A stretch of DNA of 64,000 nt, from NCBI GenBank assembly GCA_011033025.1, contig WFMF01000190.1, positions 248,001 through 312,000 of the forward strand. Direction: 5' to 3'. The translations under genes were made by a program, and so were the position numbers. The notes under the pieces are model-generated. The model made no database searches, was not told where the DNA came from, and saw nothing but the letters and a program-made list of their open reading frames with translations. The DNA is from Beroe forskalii. Taxonomy: Eukaryota > Ctenophora > Nuda > Beroida > Beroidae. Below are positions 31,760 to 42,344 of the stretch, in pieces. Positions within the stretch are counted from its first letter, which is position 1. Every line of letters begins with the position of its first letter.

Positions 31760-32764
31760 TCATGTGACCTCAGCTGCTGTATTAGCTACAGTTCTTAGTC
31801 GTTTCCGCTCCTCCACCTTCCTCTTGATTTCCTGACGCTCTTCGACTGATCGGTCCGGGCAAACAAACACAGTCTTGCAGGCAGCAATGTCCTTCAGATT
31901 CTTTGCTTTCCTGAGAATCTGCTTCACGTGATCTGAACCTCGCAAGACGACCTTGATTGGTCTCTTCAGTCCAGCCTTGGGTACCAGCCCCATCCTTGAA
32001 CTCTGAATCACGCACGGCTTTTCTCTCAGGTGAGAGAAAATTTCTCCAACCTTTTCCTCCACGATCTCGTTGTTTTGTTCTTCCACGCCGAAGATAATCA
32101 CATTACGGGATCTGTCTTCCGCTTGTACAACACTCTTCACTGCCTCTGCGATCTTCTTTTCGGAGAAAACTTCTGAGCATTTGCTCTCCAGTGCACTAGC
32201 ATAGGTCTGGATACCACCCTTCACTGTCTCTTCAACTTTGGCAGAGTAAACTTCGGAACATTTCGTCTCTACTGCACTGGCATAAGACTTCATCCCAGCT
32301 TTCACAGCTTCAGAACATGTAGACTCCACTGCACTAGTACAGGTCTCTATTCCAGTCTTCACTGCTTCCTGAACCCTTGTGAGCTGTCTGTTCTTCTGCG
32401 TGATGACTTTCTCCTGCAGACTGATGATCGTTTTCTGATCTGTAATCTTCTCTGTCTTGAGCTTCTCAACTTCTTCCGCTACTCCACACGCAGCACTCAT
32501 GAGTGGCTCCATGTAGTACTCAGTGAGCCAGGCAAAGTGCCCCAACCACTCGCAAAGTTTGTCTTTGTTTACCCTCGTGTAAACAGCACGGCCGTCTCGC
32601 ACAGCGTCCTCACCCATATTCAATACTCGAGCCATGTCTTTAAAAACAAGTCCCGTAACTCTCTGAACTGCTGGAACATCTCCTTTCCGGAACTCCGTGT
32701 GGCAGGGTCTGTCAATCCCAATCCCTTCAAAATAGGGACTGAATCCTTCAAGAGGGATGGGCAT
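31760..32764 (-). CDS. LINE ORF1: coiled coil plus RRM-like RNA-binding protein
   Basis: An intact 334-codon ORF. Residues ~94-140 are a heptad-rich charged helix. They are followed by three similar segments of the type EAVKxGxxxxxSAVExxCSE (about 138-200), then RSRNVIIFGVEEQ (about 219), a beta-alpha RRM-like start, RPIKVVLRGSDHVKQILRKA (about 270), and CPDRSVEERQEIKRKVEERK at the end. This order is that of ORF1p proteins of invertebrate LINEs: trimerising coil, RRM, basic C-terminal part. It would bind the element RNA in trans. The lack of stops suggests the copy is young, although the element itself is internally deleted. Confidence 0.75.
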   Translation of the reverse strand: MPIPLEGFSPYFEGIGIDRPCHTEFRKGDVPAVQRVTGLVFKDMARVLNMGEDAVRDGRAVYTRVNKDKLCEWLGHFAWLTEYYMEPLMSAACGVAEEVEKLKTEKITDQKTIISLQEKVITQKNRQLTRVQEAVKTGIETCTSAVESTCSEAVKAGMKSYASAVETKCSEVYSAKVEETVKGGIQTYASALESKCSEVFSEKKIAEAVKSVVQAEDRSRNVIIFGVEEQNNEIVEEKVGEIFSHLREKPCVIQSSRMGLVPKAGLKRPIKVVLRGSDHVKQILRKAKNLKDIAACKTVFVCPDRSVEERQEIKRKVEERKRLRTVANTAAEVT

Positions 32765-32800
32765 TATACAAATGTACTACGAATTGTACAATGATTAAAT

Positions 32801-34668
32801 ACCTCAAGGTACGCGTTGCAAGATAACTTGGTAGGTTGCAAGAGCTGATAAGACGAGCAACAAAAGCGATAACACATTACACACTCATAACTTACAATTC
32901 AGTGTTGCTACTGCCTTCCATTATATATCATGCTTATTGGCAATAGATTCATTTTCACCAATGAATGCTCATAGCAATTCAATGAATTGTTATTGCTGAC
33001 AATAAAATCAAAGCTGCCTCTGAAAAAAAATCGTCATAGTGAACCCTGAGTCATACCCTGACTCTAACACAAGCCAAAATGAAGTGTGGGGTTTGTTTAG
33101 GGTTTGGATTTATAAGTTAAAGTTCATTTTCGTTACTAAAGATCCATTTTTGACAATTACGGTCATATTGAATTCATTGTCAACAATGATGGTTCATTGT
33201 CAACACTGGTGATTCATTGTCAATTATAGAAAGTTTAGTTAATCCATAACTGTCAACATTGCCACTAATGGCAATGAAAATTTGTCAGATTCCCTGTACT
33301 GTGTACAACCTTTTGTTGATATATTGTGCTCAAATCTAGATGTCATGAAAATTTCCTCCTTGTCTGACCAGATGATATTTGTATACTTGAATTGTTTTAA
33401 ATAAGACAAATGATAACTTTGATACCAAATGAACATGAAACTTATTATGAAACTATACACTAAATTGTGGTAGGAAGAGTATTAAGGCGTCCATCTAATA
33501 AATTTAAACATTTGCATTTTTGAAATTTGCCTTCAAAAGTGATTGGGCTCTATTTCTAGTGACAATTGACTTTATACTTTAATCTTGTCTGACAAGATAA
33601 AGTTTCCCAATAAAGATAAAGAATTCTCAATAATGCACAAGGACCAACTTATGACACTGAAGCTCATGAAACAAACACACTCCATTGTGGTAGGGGCATT
33701 AAGTTAATAGGTTAGGTACCTTTGCAAGCATTTTATTATTTGGATCTTGCATGTTCTTAGTCTGTACTCTGTGTGACATAGTTAGTTTTTTAAAACATGG
33801 TCATATCAATTTGTTGCCTCACCGATCATTAAAGTACTTTGTCCTGTTTCAAACTACCAAGGCTATAATGGAGGCATCTCATCAAGACCTAAGGATAGTG
33901 ATTAGAACTGGTGGAATTAAGTTTTTTCGTCAATCTTGTTATTTTAGAAGTGTATCAGAAATGAATAAATTGTAATATGGGTAATGCAATATTTGGCAAT
34001 GCAATATTTGACAATGCAATATTTGCCAACCAACAAACTTAATCAGTACTCAATCCTCAATAAACAGGTTGCTGCTTTGATGAAACAAGGTAGTTCTCCA
34101 GAGACGAAGTCAATAACAATCTACAAAGAGTACAAAGAAGAATCTATAACATAACACAGATTGTAAATATAATCTATTTTCATAATTTCAACAGCACATC
34201 ATCAAAAGATATTTTTGCTGATGATTTAAAATAAAATAAAATAAAATAAAGTATTTTGATTAACACATCAACAATGTTTTCATAAATCAACTGCCTTCAA
34301 ACTTCCACTAATAACTGGATCTTCCAGCCTCTAATGAGATAATTAAAATTAAAAATATACCTAGGTAACAAAACCTGCAATAATGAAAAGGAATGATAAC
34401 CAGAGTATTAATTATCAACTTAAAAATATGCTGATTAAAAACATGAAATTTGAATGCTTCTAATAATTTAAATAAATTTTAAAAAATATGGTGAATATAA
34501 TAAGTTAGATTTAATTACATTAAAGTAATTAGTCAGATTTTTTCAGAAACATAAACCAAGACAAGAATAGCACAAAAATTGTATTATTTGATAATAACAA
34601 AAACTTTCCAAGACATTCGTGTAATTGTTATTACAAAATATTCTAATTGCAAAAATTATTTAAATTTG
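32801..34668. other. No gene; short tandem words
   Basis: Small repeats: about three copies of a GATTCATTGTCAACA-type word at 33170-33228, three to four of GGCAATGCAATATTT at 33980-34028, and AAATA microsatellite near 34230. No coding region supported. Confidence 0.5.
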
Positions 34669-35402
34669 AGCCGCGCGCGCGCCGCGCACACCGATCACTG
34701 AATGCGCAAAAACTTGGTCATGGTACCCGAAAAGAGCCTCGTCGGCCATGGTTTGGCCGACGTGGCTCACTTTTAAAACAATTTGGACCTAAAAATTGAT
34801 TTCAAAAAATTTTCCCCAAGTGAGCCACCTCGGCCACCATAGATCAGGATGTTATCTTCCTAAGCCCGCATAGGTGTGTGTACGCGCGCGGCGCTTCCCT
34901 ACGCGCGCGCCGCGCAACGCAGACAGGGATATACGTGTTTAGCAAGATGTTATCCTACCCTCGCGCGCGCGGCGCAACGTTCCACATAATTGGACGTCAT
35001 CTTTGCATTTGAATCTTCGACAAGTCAGAAGAAAGGGACGGACATCGCCCGTCGACGTGCGCCCAGACTCGAAGTCTGCCTTATTTTTAAAAAATATGGG
35101 CCAGATAACGTCTGGCAATGGATCGTTTGATGGATTTCTCCCCCACTTGCTAAACACGTATATCCCTGTCTGCGTTGCGCGGCGCGCTTCCCCAGAAGCG
35201 CCGCGCGCGTACACACACCTATGCGGGCTTAGGAACTCCGCCACCAAGAATATGAAACTAATACAGTGATCAATAATCTCCACAATGACAAATGTTGCCA
35301 GGCGTTGCCTGGCCCCCTGCGCGCGCGAAGCGCGCGCGCCCCGACTCGCAGAGTCCCATAATTTAATTTAAAATTATGGGACAGACAACGTCTGGCAAGA
35401 CA
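34669..35402. repeat. GC-rich nested palindrome cluster
   Basis: In AT-rich surroundings, islands of CGCGCG. At least four structures: 34748-34772 pairs with 34819-34842 (GTGGCTCACTT core); 34857-34942 pairs with 35151-35236 over ~85 bp (AAGCCCGCATAGGTGTGTGT); GCGCGCGCGAAGCGCGCGCGC near 35320 is a hairpin; and CCCATAATTT...AAATTATGGG near 35355-35380 is another. A ~60 bp direct repeat ending CAGATAACGTCTGGCAA / CAGACAACGTCTGGCAA lies at about 35060 and 35340. Related GC-rich pieces occur at 42112-42172 and 59157-59182. The overlapping open frames are not genes. Confidence 0.75.
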
Positions 35403-36232
35403 AATGAGCTGAGACTACCATTGCAACTATGCACCTCAGAACTGAGTAAATGAAATTTCAAAAGACAAGTTGAGTTCATACTTCATATGTGCCAATTTAC
35501 AGTTTGGGGACCAAATTCCTTCAGTATGAATATAAACTGTGCTGTATTTTAATGTATTTTTGTCAATTAGCGAATCTCCAACTGTTAATGAATGACAATA
35601 CATTTTTTACCATTGTTATAGTAATTTACAATTATAGAAGTAAATCAACAAGATAATTTACTGATTTTAACCTGTTGGCTCTTTGATAGATTTTGGTGTG
35701 TATTATTATGAAGAAATGAGCCTGCCTTATGTTCTTTATGATTGGTACCTGCTTGTGGTACAATGCTTATGTTTTTTTAACTTATTGTTGTATTTCGAGT
35801 ACCTTGTTAGGGTACATGATGAGTGAATAAGTGTGGCGAGGAATTGTATCCAATCATGTTGTATGACAAAATTTTAAACTAAACTAAACTATTACCTACA
35901 TAACTGGTATGTGTGCTCATCAGTCAATAAAGGTCGTCAATAAGGGTTACATTTTCATGCTATGTTTTTCAAATCAGAAAAACATAGCATCCCATTTTAG
36001 TGGTGCAGAAACCACCGACTCCCCCTCCTGCTGCAAGCAGATCTATCCCTCTACCTGGGTGCAACCCTTGGTGCCTTGAAAAATGGCTTAGCCTCCACAT
36101 CCTGGATATGATAGATGATAGTACATCTGGTCCCTTATCATTGGAGTTTTTTGATCAGACCCCCCTAAAGAGTGGCAAATATTTAATTTGAAAAAAACAA
36201 AAAAACAACCAACCAACCAGCCATTTGCCTAA
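35403..36232. other. No gene seen
   Basis: AT-rich; a 63-codon open frame at 36000-36191 has no recognisable domain. Confidence 0.4.
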
Positions 36233-36344
36233 AATAAGGTCTAATTTTGGCCAATTGGCAGATGTTCATTGGCTGATGACCCCCTCCCCCCATTTAAAAA
36301 AACCACACTATTAATGTTGGGAGGAAAATGGAGTAACAGTATGA

Positions 36345-37085
36345 ACTTGAGAACAAATAACCATGACATTGCTGCATTGAAGCAAATTTTCGTCAATTAA
36401 CTTATGACATTTTCAAGCTGAAAGATTTAATTATTACAATACCTACTGGCAAACAAATAATTGATAACCTAAAGGTATGAAAAACGTCTTACTATCAAAC
36501 ATGTAAAGCACTATAAAGCAATTCGTGTTCAAAAGTCAAAAGTCCTCAAAATATTGAAATTAAAAAGTTACGAACTATATACAAATTCAATGGTGAAATG
36601 CAACCAATTACAATTACAATACCTTTTTCGAGGTAATATTTATCAGTTTTGACGTTTTGGTTATAGCCATTTAACACTGCTGAGTATAAGCTAGCCTTAA
36701 AAGTAGTGTTCCTAAAGTACAATTATTATTATTATTATTAAACATGATACAAAATGAAATAAATCTGTGTAAATCAAATATGCCCGGACAGATAAGATAA
36801 ATAATCAAAATACACCCAATGGTATAGAGTATTCCTGTGTATTGAGCGACTGTTTTCTACCTACTTTAAGCATAATGCTCTCCATATAGCGAAGCCGAAG
36901 GTCGTTCGAGCAATTTCCAAGGATTTTGATATCCTTGAAAACAAACTCGCACTCAGGATCACTTATTATTCGTTTGCCAGTAGGTATTGTAATAATTAAA
37001 TCTTTCAGCTTGAAAATGTCATAAGTTAATTGACGAAAATTCGCTTCAATGCAGCAATGTCGTGGTTATTTGTTCTCAAATTCAC
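36345..37085. mobile_element. Fold-back element with ~113 bp arms
   Basis: 36349-36460 recurs reverse-complemented at about 36973-37085, nearly without change; shared core TTCAAGCTGAAAGATTTAAT. The interior (~510 bp) has no gene. Just outside, a ~73 bp sequence containing AATTTTGGCCAATTGGC occurs at 36233-36305 and again, same strand, at 37116-37191. Confidence 0.75.
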
Positions 37086-37222
37086 AGTATTAATCTCAAA
37101 TAATTCGCTATTGCTTAAATAAGCTCTAATTTTGGCCAATTGGCTGATGTTCATTGGCTGATGACCCCCCTCCCCCCATTTTAAAAAAACACAGTATTAA
37201 TCTCAAATAATTCGCTATTGCT
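37083..37222 (+). repeat. ~107 bp partial tandem duplication
   Basis: CACAGTATTAATCTCAAATA followed by ATTCGCTATTGCT appears at 37083-37115 and again at 37190-37222, with the shared GGCCAATTGGC block between. Confidence 0.75.
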
Positions 37223-37450
37223 CCTAATATGATGAGCAGGATCTATTGTCAGTTGTATACTGATAGCTGAATCTTGTTTGAAGTGATTGGTCATTGATGC
37301 AGTGAAACACAAATCTCAAAAAAATTTCAGTATATCCTAGATGCTTCATTATATAGCCCAGAGAAAAATATATTTCAAGTTTTGTGCTGTAAAAATTTAT
37401 AATTGAATTGAATTGAAATATAATTAATTTTTTTGATTTGAGATCAGGCT

Positions 37451-37813
37451 ATGGCTCCTGTTGCTAGAGGTAAGAAGACCAAGAGGACTGTTACAAAGTA
37501 CACCTTAGACTGCACTCATCCTGCAGAAGACAGTATTTTGGATCCAGATGATTTTGCTACATTTTTGACTGGTCGTGTTAAAGTCAGTGGTAAAACTGGG
37601 AATCTTGGAGATAACATTATCATCACAAAGGAGAAGAATACAGTAGCTCTTAGTGCAGATATTCCACTGTCTAAGAGATATCTCAAGTATTTAACCAAGA
37701 AATATCTAAAGAAGAATAATTTGAGAGATTGGTTAAGAGTAGTTTCTAACAATAAGCATTCTTTTGAATTGAGATACTTCCAGGTTGACAATGATGAAGA
37801 AACTGAGGAATAA
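37451..37813 (+). CDS. RPL22: Ribosomal protein eL22 (RPL22), intronless ORF
   Basis: 120 codons, the usual length for eL22 (about 120-130). A Lys/Arg-rich N-terminus ([19 protein letters not shown]) is followed by the conserved core [20 protein letters not shown], then [16 protein letters not shown]-like sequence (here [16 protein letters not shown]), NLRDWLRVV and FELRYFQV, and an acidic tail. It is a component of the large cytosolic ribosomal subunit. The coding region has no intron, whereas vertebrate RPL22 is split. AG dinucleotides at 37442 and 37447 after a T-rich run could be the acceptor of a 5' UTR intron. No poly(A) tract or target-site duplication is visible, so retrocopy status is not demonstrated. 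Confidence 0.95.
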   Translation: MAPVARGKKTKRTVTKYTLDCTHPAEDSILDPDDFATFLTGRVKVSGKTGNLGDNIIITKEKNTVALSADIPLSKRYLKYLTKKYLKKNNLRDWLRVVSNNKHSFELRYFQVDNDEETEE

Positions 37814-38670
37814 ATGATATTTGACTTTTATAAATGTGTCATTTATTTGTCTCTTGATTGATAATGATTATATCTGCATAAATCATTAACTTTGTAATTG
37901 GTCCATGGATTTTGCATACATTGAATTCCTATTCTAACACATTTTTTTGTGTGCAAACACAGGAGGACTAAAAACTGCATAAATTGATTGTTTGTGCTTT
38001 AAATTTCTATAAAGTTTCCAACAAAAGCACACAGTTTTCTGTGTCTTTTTCAATTTATTTATTTATTTCAAGCACTCCAGTAATCAAGCAGTCTGCACAC
38101 ATATGTGTCATGACAGCATTAATATGGATGATGATTTTGACCTAATCATATAAAACTCTCAATAATTTATGATATTTTATTTATTTATATATCACATAGG
38201 ACATGAATGAAGACATAGTTCCTGCTAAAGTCCTGTTGAAAATGGTGAGTACTATGCCCCACCCCCATTGAGTATATTATTTGCTAGTACTGGGGGTGTC
38301 AAGCACATGTCATTATGTCAATGTCCATTTTGTCTAAAAAAGTAGAAATGGACACTGACGAACTGACACAATTTCATATTGCAAGCCTAAGGGGTGCTCA
38401 CCTAAGTGGGATGTATCATATAGCACACAGGGCTCAAAGAGCCTGAGTGCTTTACAAAATTCAGTCCATGAGGGGTAGAGGACATGATATATATTATCCA
38501 CTTGTGTGAGCTTTTGAATTGAATTGAATTGAAAATGATTTTTACAGCACAATTACAGTATATAATATTTTGTTCATGGTTCAAGCTTTCAAGCTTCTTA
38601 GTTCAAACTTCTTAGTTGTGTTGAAGGAAAGCACTTAGCCAAATTTTTGGGAGAATCCACAATTCAATTG
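37814..38670. other. eL22 3' flank with one exon-like segment
   Basis: AATAAA overlaps the stop codon region (37809-37814). At 38200-38244 an exon-like segment lies between an AG (ATCACATAG) and a consensus donor GTGAGT, with open frame MNEDIVPAKVLLKM. It is too short to assign to a family. Confidence 0.35.
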
Positions 38671-39605
38671 CTTAAGGGGGGGTTCAAGCCAAATTTTTTG
38701 GAAAGATAATGGTTGACCCAAAAGGTACAACCCATCAGCCAACTTTTAGGCCAGGTTTGGTACCCCCAGACCCACTGGTGCTGATGCCAAAAGTGTGCCC
38801 AAAATGGGGGCATTTTTTGAAGGAGACTTGGACAGAGTCTGATGTGTGCAATCGATATATAATGGTCACCTGAGTTACCATAAACAAATTGAAGTCAATA
38901 TCTCAAAAATTGCCGAAAATTTCAGAATCGCTTCAAAACTAAATTTTGCACTTACGTTAATAAGGGATCGTTCACATATTACGTAATCACCTTCATGGGG
39001 GAGGGAGGGGGTTTCCAAATGATTTCGTTACATGTTATTGTAAAAAATACAACTACTGTAAACTTGATTATGGGGGGGGGGGGTAAAAATCGGCCAAAAT
39101 CCGATTATGTAATATGTGAACGGTCCCTAAACAGCGGAATTTTGATTTAAGTCCCCCAAAAAATTGGTCCTCGTACCAAAAATTTCTTTTGTTTTCCAAA
39201 ATAGAGATATTACGTGACCCAGTGCTATTTATTGAATAAAGTTGGTTTCATTCAAAAATATTGATATTTGGCCAAGTAATTGGCCAAAATAGACGCTCAT
39301 ATGCCCATATATGGGCATACGTTTTTCGGCCCTAACTCGGCATTTTTTGAGATATCGACTTCAAATTTTATGGTAACTCAGGTGACCATTATCTATCGAT
39401 TGCACGCTTCAGATCCTGTCCAAGTTGCTTTCGAAAAAATGCGCGCATTTTGGGCGCACTTTTGGCACCAGCACCAGAGGGTCGGGGTTACCAAACCCGA
39501 CCTAAAAGTTGGCCCATGGGGTGTACCTTTTGGGTCAACCTTTTGAATCTCAGAAATGTGTTTTCCTAAAAATTTGGCTTGAACCCCCCCCTCCCCCCTC
39601 AATAA
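38671..39605. mobile_element. Long fold-back element (~935 bp)
   Basis: Arms of ~210-230 bp: 38671-38885 and 39370-39605 are reverse complements with substitutions. The ends are TTAAGGGGGGGTTCAAGCC and GGCTTGAACCCCCCC; inner landmark GGTCACCTGAGTTACCATAA pairs with TATGGTAACTCAGGTGACC. Another element is nested inside (38961-39130). The open frame at 39280-39546 lies in the arm and is not a gene. Confidence 0.8.
38961..39130. mobile_element. Nested small MITE (~165 bp)
   Basis: Starts AGGGATCGTTCACATATTAC and ends with the near reverse complement GTAATATGTGAACGGTCCCT, with TA(A) at both edges and G-runs inside. A truncated relative is at 49013-49125. Confidence 0.8.
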
Positions 39606-39699
39606 GTTTCAAACGTTTTGAAATCAAAGGATTTGGCTAAAATGTGGTGTGATGCTCAAAACACTTGAAGTAATTTTGGCAAAGCAAAAAATAATAAGG

Positions 39700-39990
39700 T
39701 ATATCAGCAGTGGGTCAGTAGGGGGTCATTGGTATACTCTCATACAGGTCGTATAAAAGTATACCAGCAGGGGTTCAGTAGGGTTCACCAGGGGGTCAGC
39801 AGGGTTCACTTTAGGGGTCATTGATATTACTCTCATACGGGTCGTATGAAAGTATACAAATGTCCGGTGACCCTTACTGACCCCCTCACTACTGACGTCT
39901 GACACCCTAATGAAACCCTGCTGACTTTTTAGCCCCCCTGGTGAACCCCTCCTGACGACTTCTTGATCATTGTTTTAATGAATGTTTTGA
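39700..39990. repeat. GGGGTCAG/GGTTCACC repeat, copy 2
   Basis: Words such as GGGTCAGTAGGGGGTCATTG in both orientations, with ATACTCTCATACAGGTCGTAT twice (near 39747 and 39829). The right part (about 39870-39985) is the reverse complement type of 24990-25145, including TGATCATT. Confidence 0.7.
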
Positions 39991-40093
39991 ACATTTGAAT
40001 AAATAAATGATAATTAAAGGCACTTTGAAATTCACTTTGCCTTATTATCATGACACTTCACTGGTCTTTTGGTCAATGACCAGTCGGCTGCAA

Positions 40094-41745
40094 CATAACT
40101 AACATAACTAACATAACTAACATAACTAACATAACATAACTAACATAACTAACATAACTAACATAACTAACATAACTAACATAACTAACATAACTAACAT
40201 AACTAACATAACTAACATAACTAACATAACTAACATAACTAACATAACTAACATAACTAACATAACTAACATAACTAACATAACTAACACTAACAACTAA
40301 CATAACTAACTAACATAACTAACATAACTAACATAACTAACATAACTAACATAACTAACGCAACTAACAACTAACATAACTAACATAACTAACATAACTA
40401 ACATAACTAACATAACTAACATAACTAACATAACTAACATAACTAACATAACTAACATAACTAACATAACTAACATAACTAACATAACTAACATAACTAA
40501 CATAACTAACATAACTAACACCAACTAACATAACTAACATAACTAACATAACTAACATAACTAACATAACTAACATAACTAATATAACTAACATAACTAA
40601 CATAACTAACATAACTAACATAACTAACATAACTAACATAACTAACATAACTAACATAACTAACATAACTAACATAACTAACATAACTAACATAACTAAC
40701 ATAACTAACATAACTAACATAACTAACATAACTAACATAACTAACATAACTAACATAACTAACATAACTAACATAACTAACATAGCTATTTCAACTAACA
40801 TAACTAACATAACTAACATAACTAACATAACTAACATAACTAACATAACTAACATAACTAACATAACTAACATAACTAACATAACTAACCTTATAACTAA
40901 CATAACTAACATAACTAACATAACTAACATAACTAACATAACTAACATAACTAACATAACTAACATAACTAACATAACTAACATAACTAACATAACTAAC
41001 ATAACTAACATAACTAACATAACTAACATAACTAACATAACTAACATAACTAACATAACTAACATAACTAACATAACTAACATAACATAACTAACATAAC
41101 TAACATAACTAACATAACTAACATAACTAACATAACTAACATAACTAACATAACTAACATAACTAACATAACTAACATAACTAACACAACTAACATAACT
41201 AACATAACATAACTAACGCAACTAACATAACTAACATAACTAACATAATTAACATAATTAACATAATTAACATAATTAACATGATTAACATGATTAACAT
41301 AATTAACATAATTAACATAATTAACATAATTAACATAATTAACATGACTAACATGACTAACATGACTAACATGACTAACATGACTAACATGACTAACATG
41401 ACTAACATGACTAACATGACTAACATGACTAACATGACTAACATGACTAACATGACTAACTAACATGACTAACATGACTAACATGACTAACATGACTAAC
41501 ATGACTAACATGACTAACATGACTAACATGACTAACATGACTAACATGACTAACATGACTAACATGACTAACATGACTAACATGACTAACATGACTAACA
41601 TGACTAACATGACTAACATGACTAACATGACTAACATGACTAACATGACTAACATGACTAACATAACCAACATAAATAACATAACTAACATAACTAACAT
41701 AACTAACATAACTAACATAACTAACATAACTAACATAACTAACAT
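40094..41745 (-). repeat. 9 bp minisatellite array 2 (CTAACATAA)n
   Basis: About 180 units, the reverse complement of array 1. It has blocks of sequence variants: CTAACATAA to about 41227, TTAACATAA/TTAACATGA to 41340, CTAACATGA to about 41663, then CTAACATAA again. Short slips interrupt it near 40285, 40362, 40785 and 40888. All long open frames in it are periodicity artefacts. Confidence 0.97.
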
Positions 41746-42344
41746 AAGATAGATAGATAGATAGATAGTTGACGGCAGGCTTACTAAAGCCCCCGTAGTG
41801 CCCCCAACACACAGGATTGGAGGACATATATGCCCGACCATACCCTTGGCCGACATGGTTCCTTGGTGGTATGCGAGCAGTATTCATATTTAGTACTCCA
41901 GTGAGTACGTCTCTGCCTTAGCATAACTCTAGTGCAGAGATATGAATGAGATAACTGCAGTCGGCCCTGTCTCAGCATATCTAGTGATTTGGTGCTCAAT
42001 TTGCTGCGTCAGTGCGTTCAAGTTGTTAGTGCCACACACAGGTTTCCCATTGACTAGTGCCTACGCGCAGCCGTACGGGGAGTGCCAATCGTGCGCGGCA
42101 CTTTATCAGAACGTATAACCCTGTTTGCATAGCGCGGCGCGTCCCGGGGGAGCGCGGCGCGTGCACGCTCTTGGACTCCTGTGCTGATGCGGTTAAGTTT
42201 TGTGGACTGTAAGATAGTTGATACAGGTTGCGTTACCTATGTGATGTATACAGTTATAACTGAGAGTGCATTGGGAGGTTCCCCAGTCCGGCAGTCGAGA
42301 CCTTGATTGTTGATATCGCTAGCGTAATAGAGGAAGATAATTTT
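41746..42344. other. Simple repeat and GC-rich fragment, no gene
   Basis: GATA microsatellite at 41747-41768. At 42112-42172 a GC-rich segment (CCTGTTTGCATAGCGCGGCG) resembles 35159-35216 in the nested palindrome cluster. Confidence 0.55.

Larger units (their letters stand above)
30836..32800 (-). mobile_element. Internally deleted LINE keeping ORF1
   Basis: Read on the minus strand: an intact ORF1 (32764-31760) and then, within about 30 bases, the last ~170 codons of a CR1/L2-like reverse transcriptase ORF (31731 to about 31150). Endonuclease and RT palm are absent. An ATTT-type simple repeat (TTTATTTATTTATTTATT on the minus strand, 30830-30850) may be the 3' tail. Ordinary 5' truncation cannot give this arrangement. 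Confidence 0.65.

Noticed and set aside
34939-35283. Overlapping ORFs in the GC-rich palindrome cluster
   Set aside because: Stop-poor because of GC content; they lie in inverted repeats on both strands.
40094-41745. Telomere-like repeat
   Set aside because: The unit CTAACATAA is 9 bp and does not contain TTAGGG or TTAGG runs.
40073-41887. Long SYV/MLV/SHV-repeat ORFs in 9 bp array 2
   Set aside because: Same artefact; no sequence outside the array supports them.
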